Shown here in pieces: positions 6,662 through 13,832 of a stretch of DNA of 13,832 nt. Both the position numbers and the translations under genes were made by a program. Position 1 is the first letter of the stretch; each line of letters begins with the position of its first letter. The notes under the pieces are model-generated. The model made no database searches. It saw nothing but the letters and a program-made list of their open reading frames with translations, and was not told the DNA's origin. Source of the stretch: Ruminococcus sp. UBA3767 (GTDB lineage: Bacteria; Bacillota; Clostridia; Oscillospirales; Ruminococcaceae). The stretch is from positions 1 to 13,832 of the forward strand of contig DFFV01000087.1 of the NCBI GenBank assembly GCA_002371625.1. The letters are read 5' to 3'.

Positions 6662-6677
6662 TGTTTCACGTGAAACA
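6662..6677. other. parS: parS site, ParB (Spo0J) binding palindrome
   Basis: TGTTTCACGTGAAACA is the perfect 16-bp parS consensus bound by chromosomal ParB/Spo0J. The palindrome extends perfectly to 22 bp (6659-6680). Such sites nucleate ParB spreading and SMC loading and mostly lie near the replication origin, so this suggests an origin-proximal location. No parA or parB gene is in the window. Confidence 0.93.
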
Positions 6678-6915
6678 TTTTAAAAGTAATGTTCCATTTT
6701 ACTTTTGTGTCACTCTGGGCTTTTATTTTGTGTGATTATTCACATCGCTTTCGGGTTCTTGTCAATTGTGTGGAACGGCGAAATTATCCTCCTGAACTGT
6801 TGAAAGTGGCGGTGGAAGTCGCCTGATCTCTCTTGAAAAATAAAAATCTTGCTTTCCGACTAAACAGCGTTTGAGCGGGCGGCGGCAAAAGAGGGGATTG
6901 ACGGAAAAGGGGGGA

Positions 6916-7006
6916 TAAGGGGGAGAAACCAGAGGGGAGAAAAGTCCGCTCACCCACGCCATAAAGGCAAGGCGTCCTTGTCGCCCCAAATGGTTTCTCC
7001 CCCTTA
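6916..7006. repeat. 16-bp perfect inverted repeat with 59-base loop
   Basis: TAAGGGGGAGAAACCA (6916-6931) is the exact reverse complement of TGGTTTCTCCCCCTTA (6991-7006). The loop holds a small hairpin, CAAGG-CGT-CCTTG (6969-6981). No T tract follows on either strand, so it does not look like an intrinsic terminator. It may be a dispersed repeat, a small mobile remnant or a structured RNA element. Confidence 0.7.
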
Positions 7007-7031
7007 AACGAAATCGAAGAACATAAGTTGT

Positions 7032-7092
7032 AATTCTGATTTAAAAAGTAAGAAGAACAAATCGGAGCAAAGCTCCTACAAATTCCGATTTA
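7032..7092 (+). promoter_or_regulatory. Leader segment with mutually exclusive hairpins upstream of yfhO
   Basis: AAATCGGA (7059-7066) pairs perfectly with TCCGATTT (7084-7091), and with one G-U pair to the near-copy TCTGATTT (7035-7042). A third option is GGAGC-AAA-GCTCC (7064-7076), which shares bases with both. AATTC[T/C]GATTTA is thus a direct repeat (7032-7043 and 7081-7092) flanking a complementary centre. This layout allows switching between structures, but no ligand or terminator is recognised. Confidence 0.4.
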
Positions 7093-7151
7093 TATTAGGA
7101 ACACTTTTGTAAAAAGGACGAAAATAATACATTGTAATGGGAAGATGTAAA

Positions 7152-9857
7152 ATGAATGAGAAAACAAAAGAACTGACTCGTGAGATACTGCTTATATTCA
7201 GTGTGCCCGTTGTGATAATGTTCATACTTGCGCTGGTATACAGCGCATACGGGCTTTATCCGCTTGGCAACGGTACTATCGCATGGTGTGATATGACACA
7301 GCAGGTGATACCGATGACCTGCGACCTTAAAGATATTCTCACGGGCAAGGCAGGATTGTTTTTGAATATGCAGAATGCCGGCGGAATGAGCATGATAGGC
7401 GTTATCTTCTTTTTCGTGGCAAGCCCGCTCAACCTGCTCACACTGTTTGTGGATAACTCCGAGCTGGTGCTGTTCGTAAACGTGCTGACGATGCTTAAAA
7501 TGATGCTTGCGGGATTGACTGCGGTGCTGTTTTTCAGGCGCTGCTTTAAAAACACCCCAAGAGCATTTGCGTGGTGCCTGAGCGTTTCATACGCTTTGTG
7601 CGGCTATGCGGTGATCTATTATCAGAACAGTATCTGGCTCGATGTAATGTATCTTTTCCCGCTGCTGATGATGGGGATACACAGCCTCGTTACCAAAAAC
7701 AAGCTCACGGGCTTTGTCATCTCGCTGAGTGCGCTGGCGATAGTAAACTATTATATCTGCTACATGATAGCGATTTTCTGCATACTTTTCTTTGCGCTGC
7801 TCATCTTCAGGGACAAGGAAAAGAAATATCTTCAGGCAGGCTTTCTGTTCATTGTGGGAAGTCTTATCTCGGTGCTGCTCACGGCAGTTGTGTGGCTGCC
7901 GAGCCTTTTGCAGTTCTTTGCAAGCGGAAGAACGACCTCTATCACCGAGAATATCACCTCGGCTTCGTTCCTTGCGCAGTTCAAGACCTCACTTCCGCTG
8001 ATATTTTACAGCGCCTGCGCAATTGTGATATGCCTTATCTGCGTGTTTGACAAAAAGGAGCACACAAGGCAGAACAAGACTATGCTGATAATGCTGACTG
8101 TTATGCTGATACCTCTGGTGATAGAGCCGATAAACCTGATGTGGCATACGGGAAGCTATATGTCCTTCCCGTGCAGGTTTGCTTTTATGACGGTGTTTAT
8201 CATGCTTATCTGCTCGGCGCAGCTGCTTGAAAACGGCAGCGCACACATTTCGCAGGAGAGCGTGAAGAAAAAGGGAAAGATGAAATACCTTGTGCCTGCG
8301 CTTTGCGGCGCTGTATGCCTTTTGAGCGTGGTGCTTGTGCGCTATACCATCAAAAACAACGCCGAAACTATCGAGGACTACGCAAGAAAGCTGTGGTCGG
8401 ACGATATCAGCTTTGCGATAGAATTCAAGGTATTCATCATAACAGCGATAGGCTTCGGGATCTGCTTTGTCTGCTACAAAAAGGGCTGGCTGAACAAAAA
8501 CACTTTCAGTGCGCTGTTTGTATGCTTTGTTGTGCTTGAATCGGTAAGTGCGGCTAATGTTTATATGACCGGTTCTGAGTATTATTCATTTGAAAAGGCA
8601 AAAGCGACCAAGCAGGTCTTTGAGCTTGAGGACAAGATAAACGATGACAGCTTTTACAGGGTAAAGACCACGAACAAGCAGTTTGATGTAAATAACATCG
8701 GTGCAATGGGCTACCGTTCGCTCAGCCATTACACCTCGCTCACCGACAGGAGCTATATGTATGCGATGAAAAAGCTGGGTTATTCGTCCTACTGGATGGA
8801 GGTAGGCTCGCATTGCGGAACAGAGATGACCGATGCGCTCTTCAGCGTGAAATACAAGATAGGCATTGCAGACACTACCGCAAATGAATATGAATATATG
8901 ACTCAGCAGTACGGCATTTACAAGCGTGAGAGCTTTATCGGGCTTGGACTTGTGACAGACCGTGATATATCGGCGATGGACAGCTTTGATGATATGGACA
9001 GGTTTGAGGTGCAGGAAGGCATTTATGATACGCTGTTCGCAAAGGATACAAGCGATAAGATAATGCGCAGATACGAACCGACGAGCGACCTTGGCGTTAT
9101 CATAAACGATCACGGTCCGGAGATACTGCTGACGCCGATGGAGGAGAATGCACAGCTCGTTTACGAGATAGATGTAAAGGGCAGGCAGGAGCTTTATTTT
9201 GACTGCTTTGACAAGGCTACTTCTAATCTTTACGAAGATATTTACGAGAGCTTTACGGTCGTAGTAAATGACGTTACGCTTCAGACAAAGTACCCTTCGC
9301 AGAACTCAAACGGTTTGCTGAGGCTCGGTGAATTCAAGGATTCAAGGGTGACTGTAAAGATAAAGCTGCTCAAGAATGTTCAGTGCACTTCGTTCGGTGT
9401 TTACGGGCAGGACCTTGACAAGCTGAAAATTGCCTGCGCCAAAACAAAAAGCGCTATGCTTGACGAGGAGGGCGGAACAATAACGGGAAGCTGTGAAGCT
9501 GAAAGCGGCGAAAAATGCGTGCTTTTCGTTCCGTATTCGCAGACGCTGGATATTGAGGTGAACGGCGAAAAGGTGAACTATGAAAAGGCTTTCGGCGATT
9601 TTGTGGTATTCCCGCTGAACGAGGGCGAAAATGAGATACGCATAACTGCGCAACCGATGGGGCTTACCACAGGGATAGTACTGAGCATTCTCGGCGCTGT
9701 GATGTGTGTCGGCGTCTGGCTCGTGCGCAAAAAGGTGAAGCCTGACGAAGTGGTGTTCACCGTTTGCAGAATGATGACTCTCGCTGTTGGCATTGTGGTT
9801 CTGATAGCGATATACATCGTTCCTGTGATACTGCACTGCATTAAGCAGAAGGTGTGA
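7152..9857 (+). CDS. yfhO: YfhO-family polytopic membrane protein (GT-C glycosyltransferase-like)
   Basis: This 901-residue membrane protein matches the YfhO family. Hydrophobic helices fill residues 11-470 (about 11-30, 80-100, 110-128, 140-157, 165-180, 186-218, 228-253, 283-299, 310-325, 340-357, 379-397, 423-441, 452-470), a polar, probably extracytoplasmic domain covers about 471-837, and two helices close the protein (839-858 and 873-895). The first external loop has YPLGNGTIAWCDMTQQVIP with Asp47, in the region where GT-C enzymes place an acidic catalytic residue. In Bacilli YfhO is linked to glycosylation of cell-wall polymers such as lipoteichoic acid using lipid-linked sugars; the acceptor here is unknown. 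I prefer the ATG at 7152 (GGGAAG 7 bases upstream) to the one at 7137, whose nearest purine-rich site is 18 bases away. The gene stands alone, without a GtrA/GtcA-like or CsbB-like partner beside it. Confidence 0.85.
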   Translation: MNEKTKELTREILLIFSVPVVIMFILALVYSAYGLYPLGNGTIAWCDMTQQVIPMTCDLKDILTGKAGLFLNMQNAGGMSMIGVIFFFVASPLNLLTLFVDNSELVLFVNVLTMLKMMLAGLTAVLFFRRCFKNTPRAFAWCLSVSYALCGYAVIYYQNSIWLDVMYLFPLLMMGIHSLVTKNKLTGFVISLSALAIVNYYICYMIAIFCILFFALLIFRDKEKKYLQAGFLFIVGSLISVLLTAVVWLPSLLQFFASGRTTSITENITSASFLAQFKTSLPLIFYSACAIVICLICVFDKKEHTRQNKTMLIMLTVMLIPLVIEPINLMWHTGSYMSFPCRFAFMTVFIMLICSAQLLENGSAHISQESVKKKGKMKYLVPALCGAVCLLSVVLVRYTIKNNAETIEDYARKLWSDDISFAIEFKVFIITAIGFGICFVCYKKGWLNKNTFSALFVCFVVLESVSAANVYMTGSEYYSFEKAKATKQVFELEDKINDDSFYRVKTTNKQFDVNNIGAMGYRSLSHYTSLTDRSYMYAMKKLGYSSYWMEVGSHCGTEMTDALFSVKYKIGIADTTANEYEYMTQQYGIYKRESFIGLGLVTDRDISAMDSFDDMDRFEVQEGIYDTLFAKDTSDKIMRRYEPTSDLGVIINDHGPEILLTPMEENAQLVYEIDVKGRQELYFDCFDKATSNLYEDIYESFTVVVNDVTLQTKYPSQNSNGLLRLGEFKDSRVTVKIKLLKNVQCTSFGVYGQDLDKLKIACAKTKSAMLDEEGGTITGSCEAESGEKCVLFVPYSQTLDIEVNGEKVNYEKAFGDFVVFPLNEGENEIRITAQPMGLTTGIVLSILGAVMCVGVWLVRKKVKPDEVVFTVCRMMTLAVGIVVLIAIYIVPVILHCIKQKV

Positions 9858-9936
9858 TAAACAGGCGATAATAAGGGATAAACGAAATTGCGCTTAACAA
9901 AAAATACTACAATTTAGCAATACAATTTTAATGAAC

Positions 9937-9985
9937 GATATGCATTGATATGCTAAAATATTAAACAAAGAGACATAAGGAGGAG
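9937..9985 (+). promoter_or_regulatory. Extended -10 promoter, heptamer direct repeat and ribosome binding site of the BceAB-type transporter
   Basis: TG-C-TAAAAT (9951-9959) is an extended -10 element with no good -35. GATATGC is repeated directly at 9937-9943 and 9947-9953, 10 bases apart, about one helical turn, the layout often bound by OmpR-type response regulators. AAGGAGGAG (9977-9985) is the ribosome binding site, 5 bases before the ATG. Confidence 0.5.
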
Positions 9986-9990
9986 ATAAA

Positions 9991-10758
9991 ATGGAATTAT
10001 TAAAGGTAACATCGGTAGAAAAGGTGTACACACAGCGCTTCGGCTCACAGCAGGTGAGGGCGCTCAACGGAGTTAATTTTGAGGTTCAGCAGGGTGAATT
10101 TGTTGCGATAATGGGTGAGTCAGGCTCGGGTAAGACAACACTTCTGAACATTCTGGCTTCACTTGACAAGCCGACGGCAGGAGAGGTGATACTTGACGGC
10201 AAGAAGCTGTCTTCGATTAGCGAAAAGGAGATATCTGCTTTCCGCCGTGATAACCTGGGCTTTGTATTCCAGGATTTCAACCTGCTTGATACATTTACGA
10301 TAAGAGATAATATATTTTTGCCGCTGGTGCTGCTGGGCATGAGCTTTGACGATATGGAAAAGCGCCTTGAGCCGCTGGCTAAGGAGCTGGAGATCTCGCA
10401 GCTGCTGGATAAGTATCCTTATGAGCTTTCGGGCGGACAGAAGCAGCGTACAGCTGTGGCAAGAGCAGTTATAACTCAGCCTAAGCTGATACTTGCAGAC
10501 GAGCCGACAGGTGCGCTGGATTCACGCACGACCGACAGCCTGCTGGACATTTTCGACGGACTCAACAAAAAGGGACAGACTATCGTTATGGTTACACACT
10601 CGACCAAGGCTGCAAGCCGTGCGGGCAGAGTGCTGTTCATCAAGGACGGTGTTGTGTTCCATCAGATCTACCGTGAAAATTCTACTACCGAGCAGATGTA
10701 TCAGAGGATCTCTCAGTCTCTTACAGAAATAATGGCAGGCGGTGAGCCAAATGACTAA
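9991..10758 (+). CDS. ABC transporter ATP-binding protein, BceA type
   Basis: This 255-residue nucleotide-binding subunit belongs to the MacB/LolD/BceA branch. It shows Walker A GESGSGKT (42-49), the Q-loop Gln94 in FVFQDFNLL, signature LSGGQKQR (146-153), Walker B LILADEP (166-172), D-loop ALDSRT and the switch His203 in MVTHS. The linked permease has the BceB layout, so the pair most likely acts against cell-wall-active peptides or as a sensor of them. BceA and the related YxdL and PsdA are the closest named families; which one cannot be told from sequence. Its stop overlaps the permease start by 8 bases, indicating translational coupling. Confidence 0.92.
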   Translation: MELLKVTSVEKVYTQRFGSQQVRALNGVNFEVQQGEFVAIMGESGSGKTTLLNILASLDKPTAGEVILDGKKLSSISEKEISAFRRDNLGFVFQDFNLLDTFTIRDNIFLPLVLLGMSFDDMEKRLEPLAKELEISQLLDKYPYELSGGQKQRTAVARAVITQPKLILADEPTGALDSRTTDSLLDIFDGLNKKGQTIVMVTHSTKAASRAGRVLFIKDGVVFHQIYRENSTTEQMYQRISQSLTEIMAGGEPND

Positions 10759-12826
10759 TCGCTATTATTTCAGGCTGGCTAAGGATAACATAAAGAACAA
10801 CAGAAAGATGTACCTTCCGTACCTGCTTATCTGCGTTCTTATGATGTCGATGATGTACGTTATCAGGTCGCTTTCGGTCAACCCTGATTTCAGCAAGCTC
10901 AAGCGTGGAGCCGAGGCTATGCCGCTGCTGATGAGATACGGCTCTTATATAACCGCTGCTTTTGCGGTCGTTATAATTTTCTATTCAAACAGCTTTATTT
11001 TAAAGCGCAGGAACAGGGAATTCGGTCTTTTGAACATTCTTGGAATGGAAAAAAGGCACATTGCCAAGCTGATGCTGCTTGAAACGATATATGTTGCGGT
11101 GATCACGTTTATAGCAGGCAGTATTGTGGGACTTGGACTTGAAAAGATAGTTCACATGATGCTTACGAGAATGCTTGGTGACGATGCGGTAAACATTGGT
11201 CATCACATTTCCGTGAAGTCGATGATAGATGCTATTATAATGATAGCTGTTACTCTTTTCGCAACTTATCTTTTCACCCTGAGAAAGCTGCATTTTTCAA
11301 ACCCCATCGAACTGCTCTCGGGTGCTAAGAAGGGCGAGAAAGAGCCTAAGACAAAGCTGTTTATGACTATTGTGGGCTTTTTGTTCATCCTGGCAGGCTA
11401 TGCACTTTCGTTCACTATTACCGATCCCTCGGGAAATATAATGATGTTCTTCCTGGCAGTTGTTTTCGTTATTCTCGGTACTTACTGCCTGTTCTTTGCA
11501 GGCATAATCGCACTGCTGAAGCTGCTGAAAAAGAATAAGAAGTATTACTACAAGACAAAGCATTTTACTACGATCTCGGGACTTGTTTACCGTATGAAGC
11601 GCAACTCGGTAGGTCTTGCGAGCACGGCTATACTTTCAACAATGGTCCTGATAACCGTAAGCTCGACTATGGCGCTGATGGCAGGTGTTGAAGGGCAGCT
11701 GCCAAAGCACGATGCGATAATCAATGTAAACTATGATCACGACGGCAAGGAGACCGCTAAGATAGAAGCTGAGATCGCTGAAAAGGTCAAGACGAAGAAG
11801 GTCGACAAGAACGTTGAGGCTCGTCTTATGCTCAAGGGCAAGAAAACAATGAATCTCGTGCCTCTTGAGAAGCAGGATTACATTGACGGAGCAACACATC
11901 TTTACGATACAAAGTCCGGTATCGACGGCGGAGTAAAGAGCGATGACAGATTTGACGTAAGGATCAATCCATGGTATATGGTGAATACCCGATTCAGCGA
12001 TAATGAAGATGAAGATGTTCTGTTCAAAAAGGAAGCTGACGAGATACGTGAATCTTACCGCACTGAAAAGGGTGAGGTGATAGTTGAAACATCATCAGAT
12101 GTGTTTGATGGCATGAAGGAGCTTGAGCTGCTGGGCAAGACATTCAAGATCAGAGAGGTAAAGAAAAATACAAATGTCAATAGTGAATTCCTGAAGCTGT
12201 TCTTCTCATCAAGCGATGAGGTAACGGAACTGGTAAAGGCATTTAATGAGCAGTCACCGATAAAAGCGGAAGAATTCTATCAGCTGGATATTGATTATAA
12301 CGAGCCGGTGAAACAGGCTGATGAAGCCATGAAGACTATTGCAGACATAAATGAATCGACAAGTATCGACAATACTACCTATATCGGTATTCTGCGTCTG
12401 CGCACGGTAGACAAGGCCGATGCTATGATGGTTTACGGTTCATTCTTCTTCCTGGGACTGTTCCTTGGAACGCTGTTCATCTTTGAGACGATACTTATCA
12501 TCTACTACAAGCAGCTGACTGAGGGCTATGAGGACGCAGACAGGTTCCAGATCATGCAGAGCGTTGGTATGAGCGAGGCTGAGGTAAAGGCCTCGATACG
12601 TTCGCAGATACTGCTGGTATTCTTCCTCCCGCTCATCACGGCTATCGTGCACACGTCATTTGCTTTCCCGATGGTAGGCAGAATGCTCGCATACATGGGA
12701 CTTGACAGCACCAAGACTTATCTGAAATGCACAACTGTGGGATTTGTGGGTTATGCACTGATCTATACAGCGATATACCTTCTGACCGCAAAGCTGTATT
12801 ACAGCATCGTAAAGAGAAAAGGCTGA
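10751..12826 (+). CDS. ABC transporter permease, BceB type (FtsX-like)
   Basis: This 691-residue permease has the BceB layout: seven helices in residues 21-312, a large extracellular domain (about 316-558) and three C-terminal helices (559-585, 618-640, 660-682). The FtsX-type coupling segments are NREFGLLNILGMEKRHIAKL (89-108) and DRFQIMQSVGMSEAEVKASI (598-617). The extracellular domain is rich in Lys, Asp and Glu and is the part that recognises the peptide antibiotic or its lipid target. I chose the ATG at 10751 because GGCGGTGAG lies just upstream; a GTG 9 bases earlier is in frame but weaker. In Firmicutes such permeases usually sit next to a two-component system that they activate; none is in this window. 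Confidence 0.9.
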   Translation: MTNRYYFRLAKDNIKNNRKMYLPYLLICVLMMSMMYVIRSLSVNPDFSKLKRGAEAMPLLMRYGSYITAAFAVVIIFYSNSFILKRRNREFGLLNILGMEKRHIAKLMLLETIYVAVITFIAGSIVGLGLEKIVHMMLTRMLGDDAVNIGHHISVKSMIDAIIMIAVTLFATYLFTLRKLHFSNPIELLSGAKKGEKEPKTKLFMTIVGFLFILAGYALSFTITDPSGNIMMFFLAVVFVILGTYCLFFAGIIALLKLLKKNKKYYYKTKHFTTISGLVYRMKRNSVGLASTAILSTMVLITVSSTMALMAGVEGQLPKHDAIINVNYDHDGKETAKIEAEIAEKVKTKKVDKNVEARLMLKGKKTMNLVPLEKQDYIDGATHLYDTKSGIDGGVKSDDRFDVRINPWYMVNTRFSDNEDEDVLFKKEADEIRESYRTEKGEVIVETSSDVFDGMKELELLGKTFKIREVKKNTNVNSEFLKLFFSSSDEVTELVKAFNEQSPIKAEEFYQLDIDYNEPVKQADEAMKTIADINESTSIDNTTYIGILRLRTVDKADAMMVYGSFFFLGLFLGTLFIFETILIIYYKQLTEGYEDADRFQIMQSVGMSEAEVKASIRSQILLVFFLPLITAIVHTSFAFPMVGRMLAYMGLDSTKTYLKCTTVGFVGYALIYTAIYLLTAKLYYSIVKRKG

Positions 12827-12839
12827 TAAGCTGAATAAT

Positions 12840-12877
12840 AAACTGCTCTCTTAACAGGGGGCAGTTTTTCTATTTTT
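12840..12877 (+). terminator. Intrinsic terminator after the BceAB-type operon
   Basis: A 12-bp stem pairs AAACTGCTCTCT (12840-12851) with AGGGGGCAGTTT (12856-12867), with two G-U pairs and the tetraloop TAAC, followed by TTTTTC and a further T run. Confidence 0.9.
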
Positions 12878-12892
12878 GTAACATTATCACTA

Positions 12893-12921
12893 TTGAAAAA
12901 ACAGAAGCAATGTGTTATACT
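12893..12921 (+). promoter_or_regulatory. Sigma-70/SigA-type promoter of pta
   Basis: TTGAAA (12893-12898), a 17-base spacer and TATACT (12916-12921), with an extended -10 TG at 12913-12914. Transcription should start about 30 bases before the ATG. Confidence 0.85.
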
Positions 12922-12958
12922 TATAAGGCAATAATTATTTAACTGGAGGTATAAACAA

Positions 12959-13832
12959 ATGGGAATGTTCGATAAGCTGATCGAAAACCTTAAAGCAAGC
13001 AGAAAGACCATCGTTTTCACAGAGGGTACTGACGAGCGTATCCTGTGGGCTGCTGACAAGCTGCTCAAGGAGGACCTGATGGGCGTGGTGCTTTGCGGAA
13101 ACGTTGACGAGGTAAAGGCTGCTGCCGACAAGGGCGGTTTTGATGTTTCAAAGGCTGAGATACTCGATGCTGCAACCTATCCTGAAATGGAGGCTCTTGT
13201 GGCTCAGATGGTAGAGCTGAGAAAGGGCAAGATGACTGAGGAAGAGTGCAGAGCTGCACTGGCTAAGTCCAACTACTTCGGCACAATGCTGGTAAAGGCA
13301 GGCAAGGCTGACGCTCTGCTGGGCGGTGCGACCTATTCAACTGCTGACACGGTAAGACCTGCACTTCAGATAATCAAGACAAAGAAGGGCTCTAACCTGG
13401 TAAGCTCCTCGTTCATTCTTTTCAGAGAGAAGGACGGCACTGAGGAGAAGATCTCAATGGGTGACTGCGCAATAAACCTTGGCTACACCGACAGAGTTGA
13501 CAAGGATGGCAACGTTGTGCTTTCAGCTGCAAGACAGCTTGCTGAGGTCGCTGTTGAAACTGCAAGGACAGCTGCTTTCTTCGGTATTGATCCAAAGGTA
13601 GCAGTGCTGAGCTTTTCGACATACGGCTCGGGCAAGGGCGGCACAGTTCAGCTTTCGCACGATGCTGTTGAGGAAGCAAGAAAGATAGATCCTGAGCTGG
13701 TAATTGACGGTGAGTTCCAGTTCGATGCGGCTGTTTCGGCAGAGGTAGCTAAGACAAAGTGCCCTGATTCAAAGGTTGCAGGACAGGCTAACACATTCAT
13801 CTTCCCGCTTATCGAGGCAGGCAACATCGGCT
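12959..13832 (+). CDS. pta: Phosphate acetyltransferase, 3' end outside window
   Basis: This cytoplasmic enzyme interconverts acetyl-CoA plus phosphate with acetyl phosphate plus CoA, the step before acetate kinase in acetate formation and ATP gain by fermenters. 291 residues are visible of an expected 325-335. The family pattern is clear: KTIVFTEGTDERIL near the N-terminus, the central SNYFGTMLVKAGKADALLGG and ATYSTADTVRPALQIIKT, then FGIDPKVAVLSFSTYGSGKG and SAEVAKTKCPDSKVAGQANTFIFP. The C-terminal catalytic Ser/Arg/Asp region lies beyond the right edge. GGAGGT precedes the ATG by 8 bases. The gene has its own promoter and follows a terminator, so it is a separate unit. ackA may lie downstream but cannot be seen. 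Codon use is strongly biased to abundant codons, as expected for a highly expressed gene. Confidence 0.95.
   Translation, partial: MGMFDKLIENLKASRKTIVFTEGTDERILWAADKLLKEDLMGVVLCGNVDEVKAAADKGGFDVSKAEILDAATYPEMEALVAQMVELRKGKMTEEECRAALAKSNYFGTMLVKAGKADALLGGATYSTADTVRPALQIIKTKKGSNLVSSSFILFREKDGTEEKISMGDCAINLGYTDRVDKDGNVVLSAARQLAEVAVETARTAAFFGIDPKVAVLSFSTYGSGKGGTVQLSHDAVEEARKIDPELVIDGEFQFDAAVSAEVAKTKCPDSKVAGQANTFIFPLIEAGNIG

Larger units (their letters stand above)
6609..7151. other. Long gene-free region between csoR promoter and yfhO
   Basis: I find no convincing protein-coding gene in these 543 bases on either strand. A leftward 75-codon frame (6762-6989) needs a TTG start, lacks a ribosome binding site, and its product is rich in Pro, Arg and Leu with no recognisable motif. 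The region holds the parS palindrome, a weak A/T hairpin (AAAAGTAA 6682-6689 with TTACTTTT 6699-6706), a G-rich segment (6893-6937), a 16-bp inverted repeat and a leader-like segment before yfhO. No clear intrinsic terminator is seen for the rightward promoter. Confidence 0.6.

Noticed and set aside
6682..6706. Hairpin AAAAGTAA / TTACTTTT as a terminator for the rightward transcript
   Set aside because: The stem is 8 bp and almost all A-T, with no separate T tract, so it is too weak to call.
6661..6735. A 24-codon frame beginning ATG within the parS palindrome (MFHVKHF...)
   Set aside because: The start lies in the parS sequence itself and there is no ribosome binding site upstream.
6731..6744. 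TGTGA-TTAT-TCACA as a CRP-like site
   Set aside because: The spacer is 4 bases rather than 6 and no promoter is in a suitable position.
6762..6989. A 75-codon leftward frame in the intergenic region
   Set aside because: It needs a TTG start, has no Shine-Dalgarno, is very rich in Pro/Arg and overlaps the inverted repeat; better explained as part of a repeat or chance.
13065..13679. Minus-strand frames opposite pta
   Set aside because: They are antisense to a highly conserved gene and of low-complexity composition (Gln/Pro/Arg-rich), as expected from the mirror of biased codons.

Overview
This window looks like chromosomal DNA from a Gram-positive Firmicute of the Clostridia, most likely a Ruminococcus-like member of the Oscillospiraceae. 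The reasons are strong AGGAGG-type ribosome binding sites, TTGACA/TATAAT promoters with 17-base spacers, a SigK-type late-sporulation sigma factor, a BceAB-type ABC transporter, a YfhO-family membrane protein and a canonical Firmicute parS site. The genus is inferred from overall protein flavour, not proven. The parS site suggests, by analogy, a position in the origin-proximal part of the chromosome.

Layout. The left half (1-6572) is read leftwards. In transcription order it holds: a csoR promoter and candidate operator; csoR (copper sensor); copA (Cu(I) P-type ATPase) with a CopZ-like domain fused at its C-terminus; a maltose/galactoside-type O-acetyltransferase; an acylphosphatase; sigK; and then, from its own strong promoter, a response regulator fused to a degenerate GGDEF and an intact EAL domain, which runs off the left edge. 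The csoR-copA-acetyltransferase-acylphosphatase block has gaps of 50, 16 and 1 bases and is probably one copper-controlled operon. sigK follows after 73 bases and has its own structured leader.

The middle (6573-7151) has no convincing gene. It contains a second strong promoter facing right, back to back with the csoR promoter; a perfect parS palindrome; a G-rich stretch; a 16-bp perfect inverted repeat around a 59-base loop; and a leader-like segment with alternative hairpins just before the next gene.

The right half (7152-13832) is read rightwards: a 901-residue YfhO-family membrane protein; a BceAB-type ABC transporter (ATPase and 10-TM permease overlapping by 8 bases) behind an extended -10 promoter; a clear intrinsic terminator; and pta (phosphate acetyltransferase) with its own promoter, cut by the right edge.

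The most distinctive signal is inside copA. A near-perfect Shine-Dalgarno sequence sits 7 bases before an in-frame ATG that starts exactly at the C-terminal metallochaperone domain, so one reading frame may give both a CopA-CopZ fusion and free CopZ. Other notable signals are the inverted repeat that spans the sigK start codon, the divergent copper promoter with a long untranslated rightward transcript, and the alternative leader structures upstream of yfhO.
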